A stretch of 64,000 bases of DNA from Bufo bufo (taxonomy: Eukaryota; Chordata; Amphibia; Anura; Bufonidae). Positions 30,229-40,212 of this stretch are shown in pieces (position 1 is the first letter of the stretch; every line of letters starts with the position of its first letter). Made by a program: the position numbers and the translations under genes. Below the pieces are notes generated by a model. The model saw nothing but the letters and a program-made list of their open reading frames with translations. It had not been told where the DNA came from and made no database searches. The stretch covers positions 448,412,837 to 448,476,836 of the forward strand of contig NC_053392.1 of the NCBI RefSeq assembly GCF_905171765.1, written 5' to 3'.

Positions 30229-31788
30229 AAAGTGAGGAACAGAAGTATTCGAACACCCTGCGATTTCTCCTACTTAGAGATCATGGAGGGGTCTGAAATT
30301 CACATTGTAGGTGCATTCCCACTCAGAGACAGAATAAAATTAAGAAAATCTGAAAATCACATTGTATGATTTTTAAAGAATTTATTTGTCTTGCACTGCT
30401 GAACATAAGTATTTGAACACCTGAGAAACAGCAAGAATTCTGTCTCTCAAAGACCTGTTACTGTGCCTTTAAAAAGTCCACCTCTACTCCACTCATTAAT
30501 CTAACTTAGTAGCACCTATCTGAGCCCTTTAAAGACACCTGTCCACCCCACAGTCAGTCAGACGCCAACTACTACCATGGGCAAGACCAAAGAGCTGTCA
30601 AAAGACACCATAGACAAAATTGTGAACCTGGAAAAGGGCTAAGGGGCAATAGTCAAGCAGCTTGGTAAAAATAGATCAACTGTTGGAGCAATTGTTAGAA
30701 AATGGAAGAGAATAAAGATGACTGTCAGTCTCCCCCAGACAGGGGCTCCATGCAAGATCTCACCTCGTAAGGTATCACTGATGATAAGAAAGGGGAGGAA
30801 TCAGTCCAGAACTACAAGGGAGGAGCTGGTAAATGACATGAAGAGAGCTGGGACCACAGTTTCAAAGGTCACTGTCGGTAGAACACTACGTCGTCATGGT
30901 TTCAAATCATGCATTGCACGGACGGTTCCCCTGCTCAAGTCATCACATGTCCAGCGAAGTCTGAAGTTTGCCAGTTACCATCTGGATGATCCAGAGGAGA
31001 CATGGGAGAAAGTCATGTGGTCAGATGAGACCAAAGTAGAACTTTTTCGTCTAAACTTCACTCGCTGTGTTTGGAGGAAAAAGAAGGATGAGTTGCATCC
31101 CAAGAACGCCATCCCTACTGTGAAGCATGGGGGTGGTAACATCATGCTTTGGAGGTGCTTTTCTGCGGAGGGGACAGGATGACTGCACTGTATTAAGGAA
31201 GAGAGGAGGAATGGGGCCATTTATTGTGAGATTTTGAGCAACAACCTCCTTCCCTCAGTCAGAGCATTGAAGATGGGTCGTGGCTGGGTCTTCTAACATG
31301 ACAACGAGCTGAAGCACAAAGCCAAGGAGTGGATCCGTAAGAAGCATATCAAGGTTCTGGGGTGGCCTAGCCAGTCTTCAGACCTAAATCCAATAGAACA
31401 TCTTTGGAGGGAGCTGAAACTCTGTGTTGCTCAGTGACAGCCCCCAACCTGGAGATCTGTGTGGAGGAGTAGGCCAAAATCCCTGTTGAAGTGTGTGCAA
31501 ACCTGGTCAAGAACTACAGTAAACGTTTGACCTCTATAATTGCAAACAAAGGTTTCTGTACCAAATATTAACACATTTTTTCAGATGTTCAAATACTTAT
31601 GTTCAGCAGTGCAAGACAAATAAATTCTTTAAAAATCATACAAATGTAATTTCCTGAAATGTTTTTTTAAATTCTGTCTCTCAGAGTGGGAATGCACCTA
31701 CAATGTGAATTTCAGACCCCTCCATGATTTCTAAGTGGGAGAACTTGCAAAATTACAGGGTGTTCAAATACTTCTATTCCTCACTGTA
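30229..31788 (+). mobile_element. Tc1-like transposon with long inverted repeats, decayed
   Basis: Left end (AAAGTGAGGAACAGAAGTATT) and right end (AATACTTCTATTCCTCACTGTA) are inverted copies. The similarity continues inward past CCCCTCCATGAT, GTAGGTGCATTCCCAC and AGTATTTGAACA, giving terminal repeats of about 180-200 bases. It lies in the TATC microsatellite, at TA. It contains a broken transposase gene. Confidence 0.9.
30577..31570 (+). pseudogene. Tc1-like transposase with several stops
   Basis: ATG at 30577 (MGKTKELSKDTIDKIVN). An in-frame TAA follows near 30640. The helix-turn-helix region ([12 protein letters not shown]) and TLRRHGFKS precede the longest piece at 30718-31182. Catalytic residues remain recognisable: D in MWSDET (about 31020), D in [10 protein letters not shown] (about 31300) and E in [10 protein letters not shown] (about 31395). 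Further stops occur near 31182, 31295 and 31436. Full length would be about 330-340 residues. Confidence 0.9.
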
Positions 31789-31860
31789 TCTATAAACTAT
31801 CTCTCATATCTATCAATCTATTTCTATCTCTATGATCTATCAATAAGGCATATTTACTAA
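31789..31860. repeat. TATC microsatellite, right remnant
   Basis: Continuation of the microsatellite interrupted at 30228. Confidence 0.75.
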
Positions 31861-32175
31861 GAACAGCTTTTTATGACGGTCTCAGTTCCCCACTCTGTGC
31901 TGCAGTTAGATTTTTGTAATCTATAACAAGTGTAGGAAGGCTCAAGGGGTCAGTCATTGATGAAAGGAATGTGTCAACGAGGTTCCTGGCCTCAGTGAGA
32001 TAAGAGCGGGTAGTTTTAAGTGTCAGCGGCAGCTATTGCTGATTGACAATGTTTGTTGTTAGTATGGCTGTAAAGCCTATCTGGGCCAGCTCTTACTGGG
32101 AGTAGCCAAAGTGCTGTGTGGGTGGCTTCTCCCCATGCTCCAGGCCGGGTCTTTATTGGCCTATATAAAACCCAG
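31861..32175 (+). repeat. left part of an old gypsy LTR with TATA box
   Basis: This sequence leads into GGCCTATATAAAACCCAG (32159-32175), a TATA box. The matching continuation CCCAGCCAGCAATC starts at 37565, after the inserted chromovirus. Together they form an LTR whose start cannot be placed exactly. CCCAG is repeated at the two junctions as the target duplication of the younger element. Confidence 0.65.
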
Positions 32176-32693
32176 TGTCACGGAACCATGAACCAGACGT
32201 ACAACAAGAGATAAGTGAAAATAAGAAGGCTTTATTGAAAATAAAGCTGTAAAGCAAAAGTCCAAACGGATGGTGAAACCGAGCAGAGTCTTTGCGAAGC
32301 CAGAGGTCAGGAACCAGAAGGGTAGTCAGACGAAGCCAGGATCAGGAACCAGCAGGGTAGTCAGACGAAGCCAGGATCAGGAACCAGCAGGGTAGTCAGA
32401 CGAAACCAGGATCAGGAACCAGCAGGGTAGTCAGACGAAGCCAGGATCAGGAACCAGAAGGGTAGTCAGACGAAGCCAGGATCAGGAACCAGAAGCAGCA
32501 GCAGTCTTAGAAGCATGTGAACACAAGGGGACCAAGCAAGGAACTGAAGCCACAGACCTCCTATATATATGAGCTAGGCATCCAGCTCCTCCCAGGGGAA
32601 GGAGGAGCCGCAGGGTGGAAGGCTACAAGAAACCAAGATGGCCGCCAGCACATGTCAAACGAAGGAGAGCAGCAAGCAGGTAAGACCATGACA
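32176..32693 (-). repeat. 3' LTR of chromovirus (518 bp)
   Basis: On the minus strand it contains a TATA box (complement of CTATATATATGAG, 32561-32573), tandem 35-base units, and an AATAAA signal (complement of TTTATT, 32231-32236). It ends at the duplication CCCAG. Confidence 0.95.
32310..32500. repeat. 35-bp tandem units in the LTR, about 5-6 copies
   Basis: Unit GGTAGTCAGACGAAGCC, then AGGATCAGGAACCAGCA, repeats with a few changes (AAGCC or AAACC, CAGCAGG or CAGAAGG). The same set in the same order is present in the other LTR (about 37184-37370). Confidence 0.95.
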
Positions 32694-32720
32694 GTACCTC
32701 CCCCTCAAGGGCCCCTCCTC
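32694..32720 (-). promoter_or_regulatory. polypurine tract
   Basis: The minus strand next to the LTR reads TTGAGGGGGAGGTAC, the expected primer for plus-strand DNA synthesis. It partly overlaps the end of the gag-pol frame. Confidence 0.7.
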
Positions 32721-35700
32721 CGCGGAGCACAAAACGGTTTCTGAGGGAAGCGTGCGTGGAAGGCTCGGAGCAAGGCAGGAGCATGGACATCTGCGGAGGG
32801 AACCCAGGAACGCTCCTCTGGACCATAACCACGCCAATGGACCAAAAACTGCAACCGACCGCGGACCAGGCGTGAGTCCAGGATATTGCTCACCTCATAT
32901 TCCTCACGATTGCCCACTTGGACCGGACGAGGCCGAGGAACCGAGGAAGTGAAACGATTACACACCAGTGGCTTCAACAGGGAGACATGAAACACGTTGG
33001 AGATCCGCATGCCAGGAGGAAGCGCAAGGGCATAGGCTACCGGGTTTACCCTGCGAAGCACTCGGAAGGGACCAACAAAGCGAGGCGCCAGCTTGGGAGT
33101 GGGCACTCGAAGGTTGAGGTTGCGGGTGGACAACCATACACGGTCTCCGACCTGGTAGGAAGGAGCAGGCGCTCGTCTGCGATCAGCCTGGAGTCTCTGG
33201 CGCTGCGCAGAGACCTCAAGGGACTTCTGTATCTGTACCCAAGAAGCACGTAGGACGGAAAGGTGATCCTCCACAGCCGGAATATCCTGGGGAGAGAATA
33301 CCTCCGGTAACACGGCAGGTTGGAACCCATAATTGGCCATGAAGGGAGACGTCCCAGAGGAAGAGTTCACCGCCGTGTTCCTGGCAAACTCAGCCCAAGG
33401 CAGGAGGTCAACCCAATTGTCTTGGTGATCGGAGACATAGCAACGAAGGAATTGCTCCAAGGCCTGATTGGATCGTTCTGCGGCCCCATTGGACTGAGGG
33501 TGGTAGGCCGAGGAGAAGGAGAGATGAATCCCCAACTGGGAGCAAAAGGCGCGCCAGAACCTGGACACAAACTGACTCCCCCGATCCGACACAATCTCCT
33601 TAGGCAAACCGTGCAACCGGAAGACCTCCCTGGCAAAAATCGTGGCCAACTCTTGTGCAGAGGGTAACTTCTTGAGAGGAACACAGTGGCACATTTTGGA
33701 AAACCGATCCACAATCATGAGAATGACCGTATGGCCTCGGGATGCAGGGAGGTCCACAATGAAATCCATCCCCAGGTGTGACCATGGACGCTCCCCGGTG
33801 GCTATGGGTTGCAGAAGGCCCAACGGAAGGTGCCGAGGGGACTTACTCTGGGCACAAACGGAGCATGCCGCTACATATGCGGCGATGTCGGAACGTAGGG
33901 AAGGCCACCAGAACAGACGTGAAACAGCCCAGGACAGCTGATTCTTTCCAGGATGCCCCGCGGTCTTGGAGTTATGGTAGGTTCGCAACAACCGAGTGCG
34001 CAACTCCTCAGGCACAAAACATCTGCCGTTGGGTCTCCCAGAGGGAGCACCAGATTGAGCCGCCAAAATCTGCTCACCCAGGGGAGAGGTCAGGCTGGTG
34101 CGAATGGCGGCCAGGATCTGATTCGGAGGTATGACCGAAGTCGGAATCGACTCCTCCCTGGACAGCTCGGAGTACTGCCGTGATAAGGCATCCGCCCTGA
34201 TGTTCTTGGAACCGGGTAGGTAGGAGACCACGTAATTAAAACGTGACAAGAACAGAGCCCATCTGGCCTGACGTGGTGTCAATCTCTTGGCCTCAGAAAG
34301 GTAGGTCAGATTCTTGTGGTCCGTCAGGATGAGAACCGGAACCACCGAACCCTCGAGCAAGTGCCTCCATTCTTTAAGGGCCTGCACGATGGCCAATAAC
34401 TCCCTGTCACCAATCTGATAGTTGCACTCCGCGGAAGACAGTTTCCGGGAGTAAAACCCACAAGGAAGCAGAGGACCCTCTGGTGTTCTACGCTGAGACA
34501 GAAGGGCGCCTACTCCCGTCTCAGACGCGTCCACCTCGAGGACAAAGGGCAACCCAGGGTTGGGATGCGACAGAATCGGAGCCGACACAAAGGCGGACTT
34601 TAGGGCCTCAAAAGCTCGGATGGCCTCGAGCGGCCAGACCTGGGAATTACTGCCCTTCCTGGTCAGATCCGTGAGAGGCTTGGCCAGCATGGAAAAGTCC
34701 CTGATGAACTTCCGATAATAATTGGCGAAGCCCAAAAAGCGCTGCAGGGAACGAAGACCACTGGGCTGGGGCCACTGTAAGACAGCCGAAACCTTCTCAG
34801 GATCCATGGAGAACCCCTCAGCGGAAATGATGTAACCTAAGAAGGTTACCTGGGATCGGTGAAATTCGCATTTCTCAAGCTTACCGAACAGCTTGTTCTC
34901 TCGTAACCGTTGCAACACTCGTCTGACATCCAGAATGTGGGCCTCCATGGATTCAGAATATACCAAGATGTCATCCAAATAGACTACCACACACTGCTGC
35001 AACAGGTCACGGAAAACATCGTTGATGAATTCCTGAAAGACTGCGGGCGCATTGCACAACCCAAAGGGCATAACCAAGGATTCGTAATGACCGGTCCTGG
35101 TGTTAAACGCGGTCTTCCACTCATCGCCCGCCTTGATCCTTACCAGGTTATATGCCGCCCTCAGGTCGAGTTTGGTAAAGACCGTGGCCCCTTTAAGGCG
35201 ATCGAACAGCTCGGAAATCAAGGGTATCGGGTAAGCGTTCTTGATCGTGATGCGATTGAGACCCCTGTAATCGATGCAAGGCCTCAACTCACCGCCCTTC
35301 TTTTTCACAAAGAAAAATCCAGCCCCTGCCGGGGACGAAGATTTGCGAATGTGTCGGCGTGAAAGCGCCTCCCTCACGTACTCCTCCATGGCCTCATTCT
35401 CCGCTACCGACAGTGGATAGACCTTGCCACGAGGAGGAACGGCACCAGATTGTAACTCTATGGCACAATCATATGGGCGGTGCGGAGGTAGGGCAACCGC
35501 GCGCACCTTATCGAATACATCCCGGTACTCCTCATATTCAGGAGGCAACAGAGAGTCCGAGGAAGTACACAGCAACTTGACAGACCCATGGATGCAACTA
35601 GCCCCACACTGCGGTGACCACGAGAGGATCTCGACCGATCTCCAATCGAAAGTCGGATTATGCTTCTGGAGCCAGGGGTACCCCAAGACCACCGAGTAGT

Positions 35701-37036
35701 GTGGAGACGAAATAACCTGGAGGCAGACCGACTCTCTGTGAACGGCACCAATGGCTATCCCCACTGGAAGGGTCTCATGAGTCACGTGTGGCGGCAGAAG
35801 GGGTCTGCCGTCTATCGCCTCAAGAGCCAGTGGGGAACCTCGAGCCTGCAGAGGAATGGAATTGGCGGCAGCGAACACACTATCAATGAACAAACCACCA
35901 GCACCAGAGTCCACCAACGCCTGGGTCGTCACCGAGCCCCCGACCCAGGAGAGGACAACAGTGATCAGTGGTTTGTCAACACGGGAAACCGGGGACGAGG
36001 AGACTCCACCCAAGATCTGCCCCCGACAGGATCTCAGGGTACGAGCGTTTCCCGGACGGTTCGGACATGCCAACCGAAAATGCCCACCGAGACCACAGTA
36101 CATGCATCGGCCCTCACGTCTCCGGAGTGCCCTCTCCCCCTCGGACAGGCGAGCAAACCCCAGCTGCATGGGTTCACCCCCAGACAAGTCATCCCCAGGA
36201 GGCGTGGGAGGAGAGGGAGGCACGGGTGGGACAGCAAACGTAGGCACCAATCTGTTAGAAGACCTCCGCAGGTTCTCCTTAAAGGAAGGTCTCTCCCTGA
36301 GTCTGGTGTCAATCAAAATCAGGAAAGAAATAAGAGACTCGAGCTCAACTGGTAGGTCCTTAGCTGCAACCTCATCCTTCAAGGCATCCGAGAGACCATG
36401 AGAGAAAGCAGCGACCAGAGCCTCATTATTCCAGCCCACCTCTGCTGCCAGGGTACGAAACTCAATGGCGTATTCAGCTACGGATCGTGAACCCTGTCTG
36501 ATGGACATAAGGAGCTTCGCAGCAGAGGCAGCACAAGCCGGCACATCGAATACCTTCCGAAGAGAAGCAACAAAACCGGAAAACTCGGCAACCACCGGAT
36601 TGTTGTTCTCCCATAAAGGGCTGGCCCAGGCCAAGGCCTTGTCCGAGAGCAGCGAGATCAAGAAGCCCACCTTTGATCTCTCAGTAGGAAAGGCATGTGG
36701 CAGTAACTCGAAATAAATGCCCACCTGGTTAAGGAAACCTCGGCACTGAGTTGGCTCTCCCCCAAAGCGCTGTGGAAGAGGGGCAGAACCGGTCATACCC
36801 CGAAACACCGCAGGCGCAACAACAGGTGTCGGGGTAGACTCTGGCGCAACAACCGGAGCGGCAGTAGGAGCGAGCCCAGGAGCGACAACCGACCCATCGG
36901 CAACGGGAGCGAAATGAGCCGTGCGTTCAAGCAGGGTTTGCAACGCCACAGCGAACCGACCCAACAGGTGATCCTGCTGATCAAGTCTGGCAACCAGCGT
37001 GGGTAGCGAGGATGGCCCTGTACCGTCAGAATTCAT
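32705..37036 (-). CDS. gag-pol polyprotein of chromovirus, intact (1443 aa)
   Basis: One uninterrupted frame from ATG at 37036. Order of parts (approximate residues): gag with a proline/valine-rich start and capsid-like region (1-300); CCHC knuckle CMYCGLGGHFRLACP (310-324); protease motif LVDSGAGGLFID (about 374); reverse transcriptase with YLDDILVYS (about 685); RNase H with LEVDASETGVGALLSQ (about 835); integrase zinc-binding HHCC (HNSKTAGHPGKNQ to CSVC, about 1013-1058); integrase D-D-E as GMDFIVDL, SDRGSQF and NGAAERSN (about 1090, 1147, 1186); C-terminal chromodomain EEYEVSNILDSRLVRGRLQF (about 1377-1432). Gag and pol are fused with no frameshift or stop. The chromodomain usually steers integration to marked chromatin. 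Expression would start in the right-hand LTR. No disabling change is visible. Confidence 0.97.
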   Translation of the reverse strand: MNSDGTGPSSLPTLVARLDQQDHLLGRFAVALQTLLERTAHFAPVADGSVVAPGLAPTAAPVVAPESTPTPVVAPAVFRGMTGSAPLPQRFGGEPTQCRGFLNQVGIYFELLPHAFPTERSKVGFLISLLSDKALAWASPLWENNNPVVAEFSGFVASLRKVFDVPACAASAAKLLMSIRQGSRSVAEYAIEFRTLAAEVGWNNEALVAAFSHGLSDALKDEVAAKDLPVELESLISFLILIDTRLRERPSFKENLRRSSNRLVPTFAVPPVPPSPPTPPGDDLSGGEPMQLGFARLSEGERALRRREGRCMYCGLGGHFRLACPNRPGNARTLRSCRGQILGGVSSSPVSRVDKPLITVVLSWVGGSVTTQALVDSGAGGLFIDSVFAAANSIPLQARGSPLALEAIDGRPLLPPHVTHETLPVGIAIGAVHRESVCLQVISSPHYSVVLGYPWLQKHNPTFDWRSVEILSWSPQCGASCIHGSVKLLCTSSDSLLPPEYEEYRDVFDKVRAVALPPHRPYDCAIELQSGAVPPRGKVYPLSVAENEAMEEYVREALSRRHIRKSSSPAGAGFFFVKKKGGELRPCIDYRGLNRITIKNAYPIPLISELFDRLKGATVFTKLDLRAAYNLVRIKAGDEWKTAFNTRTGHYESLVMPFGLCNAPAVFQEFINDVFRDLLQQCVVVYLDDILVYSESMEAHILDVRRVLQRLRENKLFGKLEKCEFHRSQVTFLGYIISAEGFSMDPEKVSAVLQWPQPSGLRSLQRFLGFANYYRKFIRDFSMLAKPLTDLTRKGSNSQVWPLEAIRAFEALKSAFVSAPILSHPNPGLPFVLEVDASETGVGALLSQRRTPEGPLLPCGFYSRKLSSAECNYQIGDRELLAIVQALKEWRHLLEGSVVPVLILTDHKNLTYLSEAKRLTPRQARWALFLSRFNYVVSYLPGSKNIRADALSRQYSELSREESIPTSVIPPNQILAAIRTSLTSPLGEQILAAQSGAPSGRPNGRCFVPEELRTRLLRTYHNSKTAGHPGKNQLSWAVSRLFWWPSLRSDIAAYVAACSVCAQSKSPRHLPLGLLQPIATGERPWSHLGMDFIVDLPASRGHTVILMIVDRFSKMCHCVPLKKLPSAQELATIFAREVFRLHGLPKEIVSDRGSQFVSRFWRAFCSQLGIHLSFSSAYHPQSNGAAERSNQALEQFLRCYVSDHQDNWVDLLPWAEFARNTAVNSSSGTSPFMANYGFQPAVLPEVFSPQDIPAVEDHLSVLRASWVQIQKSLEVSAQRQRLQADRRRAPAPSYQVGDRVWLSTRNLNLRVPTPKLAPRFVGPFRVLRRVNPVAYALALPPGMRISNVFHVSLLKPLVCNRFTSSVPRPRPVQVGNREEYEVSNILDSRLVRGRLQFLVHWRGYGPEERSWVPSADVHAPALLRAFHARFPQKPFCAPRRRGP

Positions 37037-37049
37037 GGCTTGGTCCTAA
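37037..37049 (-). promoter_or_regulatory. primer-binding region, only 13 bases
   Basis: On the minus strand, TTAGGACCAAGCC lies directly between the LTR and the gag ATG. The first strand of DNA would be primed here. Which tRNA matches cannot be told without a search. Confidence 0.55.
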
Positions 37050-37564
37050 TGTCACGGAACCATGAACCAGACGTACAACAAGAGATAAGTGAAAATAAGA
37101 AGGCTTTATTGAAAATAAAGCTGTAAAGCAAAAGTCCAAACGGATGGTGAAACCGAGCAGAGTCTTTGCGAAGCCAGAGGTCAGGAACCAGAAGGGTAGT
37201 CAGACGAAGCCAGGATCAGGAACCAGCAGGGTAGTCAGACGAAGCCAGGATCAGGAACCAGCAGGGTAGTCAGACGAAACCAGGATCAGGAACCAGCAGG
37301 GTAGTCAGACGAAGCCAGGATCAGGAACCAGAAGGGTAGTCAGACGAAGCCAGGATCAGGAACCAGAAGCAGCAGTCTTAGAAGCATGTGAACACAAGGG
37401 GACCAAGCAAGGAACTGAAGCCACAGACCTCCTATATATATGAGCTAGGCATCCAGCTCCTCCCAGGGGAAGGAGGAGCCGCAGGGTGGAAGGCTACAAG
37501 AAACCAAGATGGCCGCCAGCACATGTCAAACGAAGGAGAGCAGCAAGCAGGTAAGACCATGACA
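37050..37564 (-). repeat. 5' LTR (promoter LTR) of chromovirus (515 bp)
   Basis: It matches the other LTR except that AGCAGCAGC is one unit shorter near 37372. TATA box as complement of CCTATATATATGAG (37431-37444), AATAAA as complement of TTTATT (37105-37110). Confidence 0.95.
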
Positions 37565-37910
37565 CCCAGCCAGCAATCTCAGCTGGGTGTGGTTGATCCT
37601 CAATCTGACAGGGAAGCTGTGAAGACTCTGTGTTGGGATCTGTGAATTGGTGCCATGCTAAAGGCTTGAAAGTCGCATGCTGGAAAAAAGGCACCTAAAG
37701 CCTGTTGTGGACGGCTGGGGGAAAGACTGCTAACCAGGTGAAGATTTTCTTCTCTGGACATTGCATGGTGTAAACAAACACCAAGACTGAACGGTCATTT
37801 TGTGTTTCCTTATGTGTGAATAAACACCGAACTGTTTAAGTTAAAGACTTTGTGATTGCCTCTATACTGCGTCCGCTAGCCTGTCTACCAGAGCAAAACT
37901 CCACAATTGG
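37565..37910 (+). repeat. right part of the old gypsy LTR
   Basis: It continues the LTR interrupted at 32175, with AATAAA in GTGTGAATAAACACCG (about 37818) as polyadenylation signal. It ends in ACTCCACA, followed by ATTGGTGGAGGATGCGGGC, which looks like a primer-binding site and leader start. Confidence 0.65.
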
Positions 37911-38030
37911 TGGAGGATGCGGGCAAACTCAGTGAGGCTGGCCTGAAGGCTGAAAGGTTTTTGTTTTTCCCGGGCTCAAATGCATGTCTTATATTAAGCC
38001 GGCAAGATACGACCCGTGTCCCCTGACAAA

Positions 38031-39240
38031 ATGGAGTTGGTTGCGAAAGCCCTCGTGGAGGTTAACTTGCAGCAGCAGGAGGCTAACAAGCAGCAGCAGG
38101 AAACTAACCAGCTGCTATTACAGCATGTAATAGCATTGCAAGCTGCCGGAGCCTCCCAGATCGTCCACAATACCCGGAAAGCTGTCCGTGTGGTGATCCC
38201 TAAGATGTCCCCCTCGATTGACGTCGAGACCTATCTGGCGATGTTCGAAAAGGTGGCCGTGAGGGAGAAGTTACCCCGAGATCAGTCGTCGCTCCGTTCC
38301 TGGCATCTGGGCCCCAGCAAGTGTTTTTTGATAATCCGGATGTTCAAGCGGCCGACTACCCGACCGTAAAAGGTGAGATCCTGACGAGACTGGGGGTGAA
38401 TGTATTGGTCCGTGCTAAGCGGGTGCACCAGTGGGAATTTAACTCGGCTGAACCCGCCAGACCATAATATTATGACCTGCTGCACCGGTTGCAGAAATGG
38501 CTGCAGTCTGACATATTGACTCCCACTGCTATGCTGGACCGTCTTTTGGAGGGCTTTGCCGTACCCTCACCAGCACTGGATCGGCCAGGCATCTCCTGGT
38601 AATGCCTTAAATATGGTCGACCTGGTGTAGCGCTTCGAGGCCACCAGAAATCTGCAGGTGGGTTCTTGTGGGAGGGGGCCAGTCAATCCCCGGAAATATC
38701 TACCCCAGACTCGGCGGCTGATGCCAGCCAAACCCGCCCGGGAAGTATCCCCTGCAGACCCAGCCCCGGTGGTTTGCTGGCAGTGTGATGAGCCTGGACA
38801 CATGAGGGCCGACTGTCCCCATCGAGGTGAACCCATGGATACCAACTATGGCTACCGCCACTCATTGTATGCCAGGAACCTGTGTTCCCCAGGTACCTCC
38901 GAGACTGTAGCCAATAGCCACCTGTGCCAGGTGCAAGAGGGGGACACTCTGGTGGTTCAGGTAGCCTGGTGTCCCTGGTAAGAGCTGCCCTGGTGAGGCC
39001 CATCGAGTATACTGGGTGAAAGGTCGGCGTTGTGTGCATTAATGGGGACTTAAAAGACTATCCCACCTCCCTGGTCTCTCTATCAACGGTGGCCCACAGG
39101 TGGACTCATGAGATGGCAGTTGCCACAAAGTTATCGTATGAACTAATAATTGGAAGAGACTTCTCTGGTTTCCCTGCATTATGGTCGGATACGAAAGTTA
39201 CCGTTCCCCGTGAGACAGATGTAACCCTAGCAGAGTGACC
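38031..39240 (+). pseudogene. old gypsy (Gmr1-like) gag and protease remnant
   Basis: ATG 38031 (MELVAKALVEVNLQQQEANK) opens a glutamine-rich start followed by SPSIDVETYLAMFEKVA and REKLPRDQ, typical of gag in this gypsy group. The frame stops at 38369. A zinc knuckle CWQCDEPGHMRADCP lies at about 38776-38820 in the same frame. A protease-like segment with ELIIGRDFSGF (about 39130-39170) is in another frame. Reverse transcriptase is missing. Multiple stops show long inactivity, consistent with the young chromovirus sitting in its LTR. The group name is from memory of the gag pattern. Confidence 0.75.
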
Positions 39241-39720
39241 CAGCTCAGGGGGGACACCAGAACCCTGGGAACCTGAGTCTGAAGGGCCAGCTGTAGGGGT
39301 GACTGCCACTTCGGTGGAAGAGGGGGAGACAACCCCGCTAAGTGTGATGGTGGGAGACAGGGAGGACTTGCCGGCAGGTCCAGAACTAGCCGACCTCAAT
39401 GTCTCCTGGGATAATTTTGGTACTGCATAACACCGGGACCCAACCCTATCCCGAGCCTGGGAAACTGTATTAATAATAGATGGGGAACCCCAACAACAGG
39501 GGGCACAGCCGGTGTTTCTCCCAGGGACAATCATTTAATCCTGTTCTTGTAGTTCAGTGGCTGACATAAACCCATTTTTAAAGTCCATCTGCACTGTCTG
39601 TGAGTTCAGGGACCCAGGGGGTGACATATCCTAATTTTTTTCTGTAAAGTACCCCTGTGCTGCATTTCTGAGAGTGAAATATAAATCAGTTAAATCCATC
39701 TGTTCCATTGTGGGGTGACA
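39241..39720. other. unassigned sequence after gypsy remnant
   Basis: The first part may still belong to the gypsy element. From 39540 the sequence has two loosely similar units containing GTGACATA, AAATCCATCTG and CTGCATTTCTG-like pieces. No gene seen. Confidence 0.35.
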
Positions 39721-39965
39721 TATAGGGTTGAGCGAACCCGAACTGTAAAGTTCGGGTTCGTACCGAACTTTTACTGAAATGGCGATTTCTTAGCGCTTTT
39801 TGAAAGGCTGCAGAGCAGCCAATCAACCACCGTTTAACTGTCTGACCTTAGAAGCCATCACAGCCATGCCTACTAATGGCATGGCTGTGATTGGCCAGTG
39901 CAGCACGTGACCCAGATCTATATAAGCTTGAGTCGCGTAGCGCTGCACATCACTCTGCTGTTACT
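39721..39965 (+). mobile_element. hAT 5' end fragment with promoter-like leader
   Basis: It starts TAGGGTTGAGCGAACCCG (39724), the same terminus as the minus-strand hAT at 14756. Then come GCTTTTTGAAAGGCTGCAG, a hairpin ATCACAGCCATGCC with GGCATGGCTGTGAT (39857-39892), ATTGGCC, CACGTGACCC and a TATA box in CTATATAAGC (39918-39927). It stops soon after and no coding part follows. Confidence 0.7.
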
Positions 39966-40212
39966 AGTGTAAAAAAAACGTTTACATGTAGAAAATCTAT
40001 TAGAGCCCTGGAGGCATTTAGTCTAGTGATTAAATGCTCAAATTGCTAAAACATTTACTCTCTCCACCAGGACTATAATTACAAATAAGTCTAAATCTGT
40101 GGTTATGTGATTTATAATTTATTTTGACTCATGGCTTGACTTAATTACTGCTATTGTAGACTAATTACAAAAGCGCATATATGCAATTGATAAATAAATC
40201 AAAATGTCCAAC
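39966..40212. other. unassigned intron next to SMOC2 exon
   Basis: AT-rich; beginning of the large SMOC2 intron (minus strand) downstream of the exon at 40213-40319. Nothing else recognised. Confidence 0.5.

Larger units (their letters stand above)
32176..37564 (-). mobile_element. complete Ty3/gypsy chromovirus-type LTR retrotransposon
   Basis: LTRs at 32176-32693 and 37050-37564 begin TGTCACGG and end CCATGACA. A 5-bp duplication CCCAG flanks the element (32171-32175 and 37565-37569). Between the LTRs on the minus strand lie a 13-base primer-binding region, a single 1443-codon gag-pol frame, and a purine-rich tract (minus strand, next to 32694). By eye the LTRs differ only in one CAG-type 3-base unit. 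All parts of a replicating retrotransposon appear intact. Confidence 0.97.

Noticed and set aside
33046..36716. Plus-strand frames of 100-230 codons across the chromovirus
   Set aside because: They are antisense shadows of the 1443-codon gag-pol frame and have no domains of their own.
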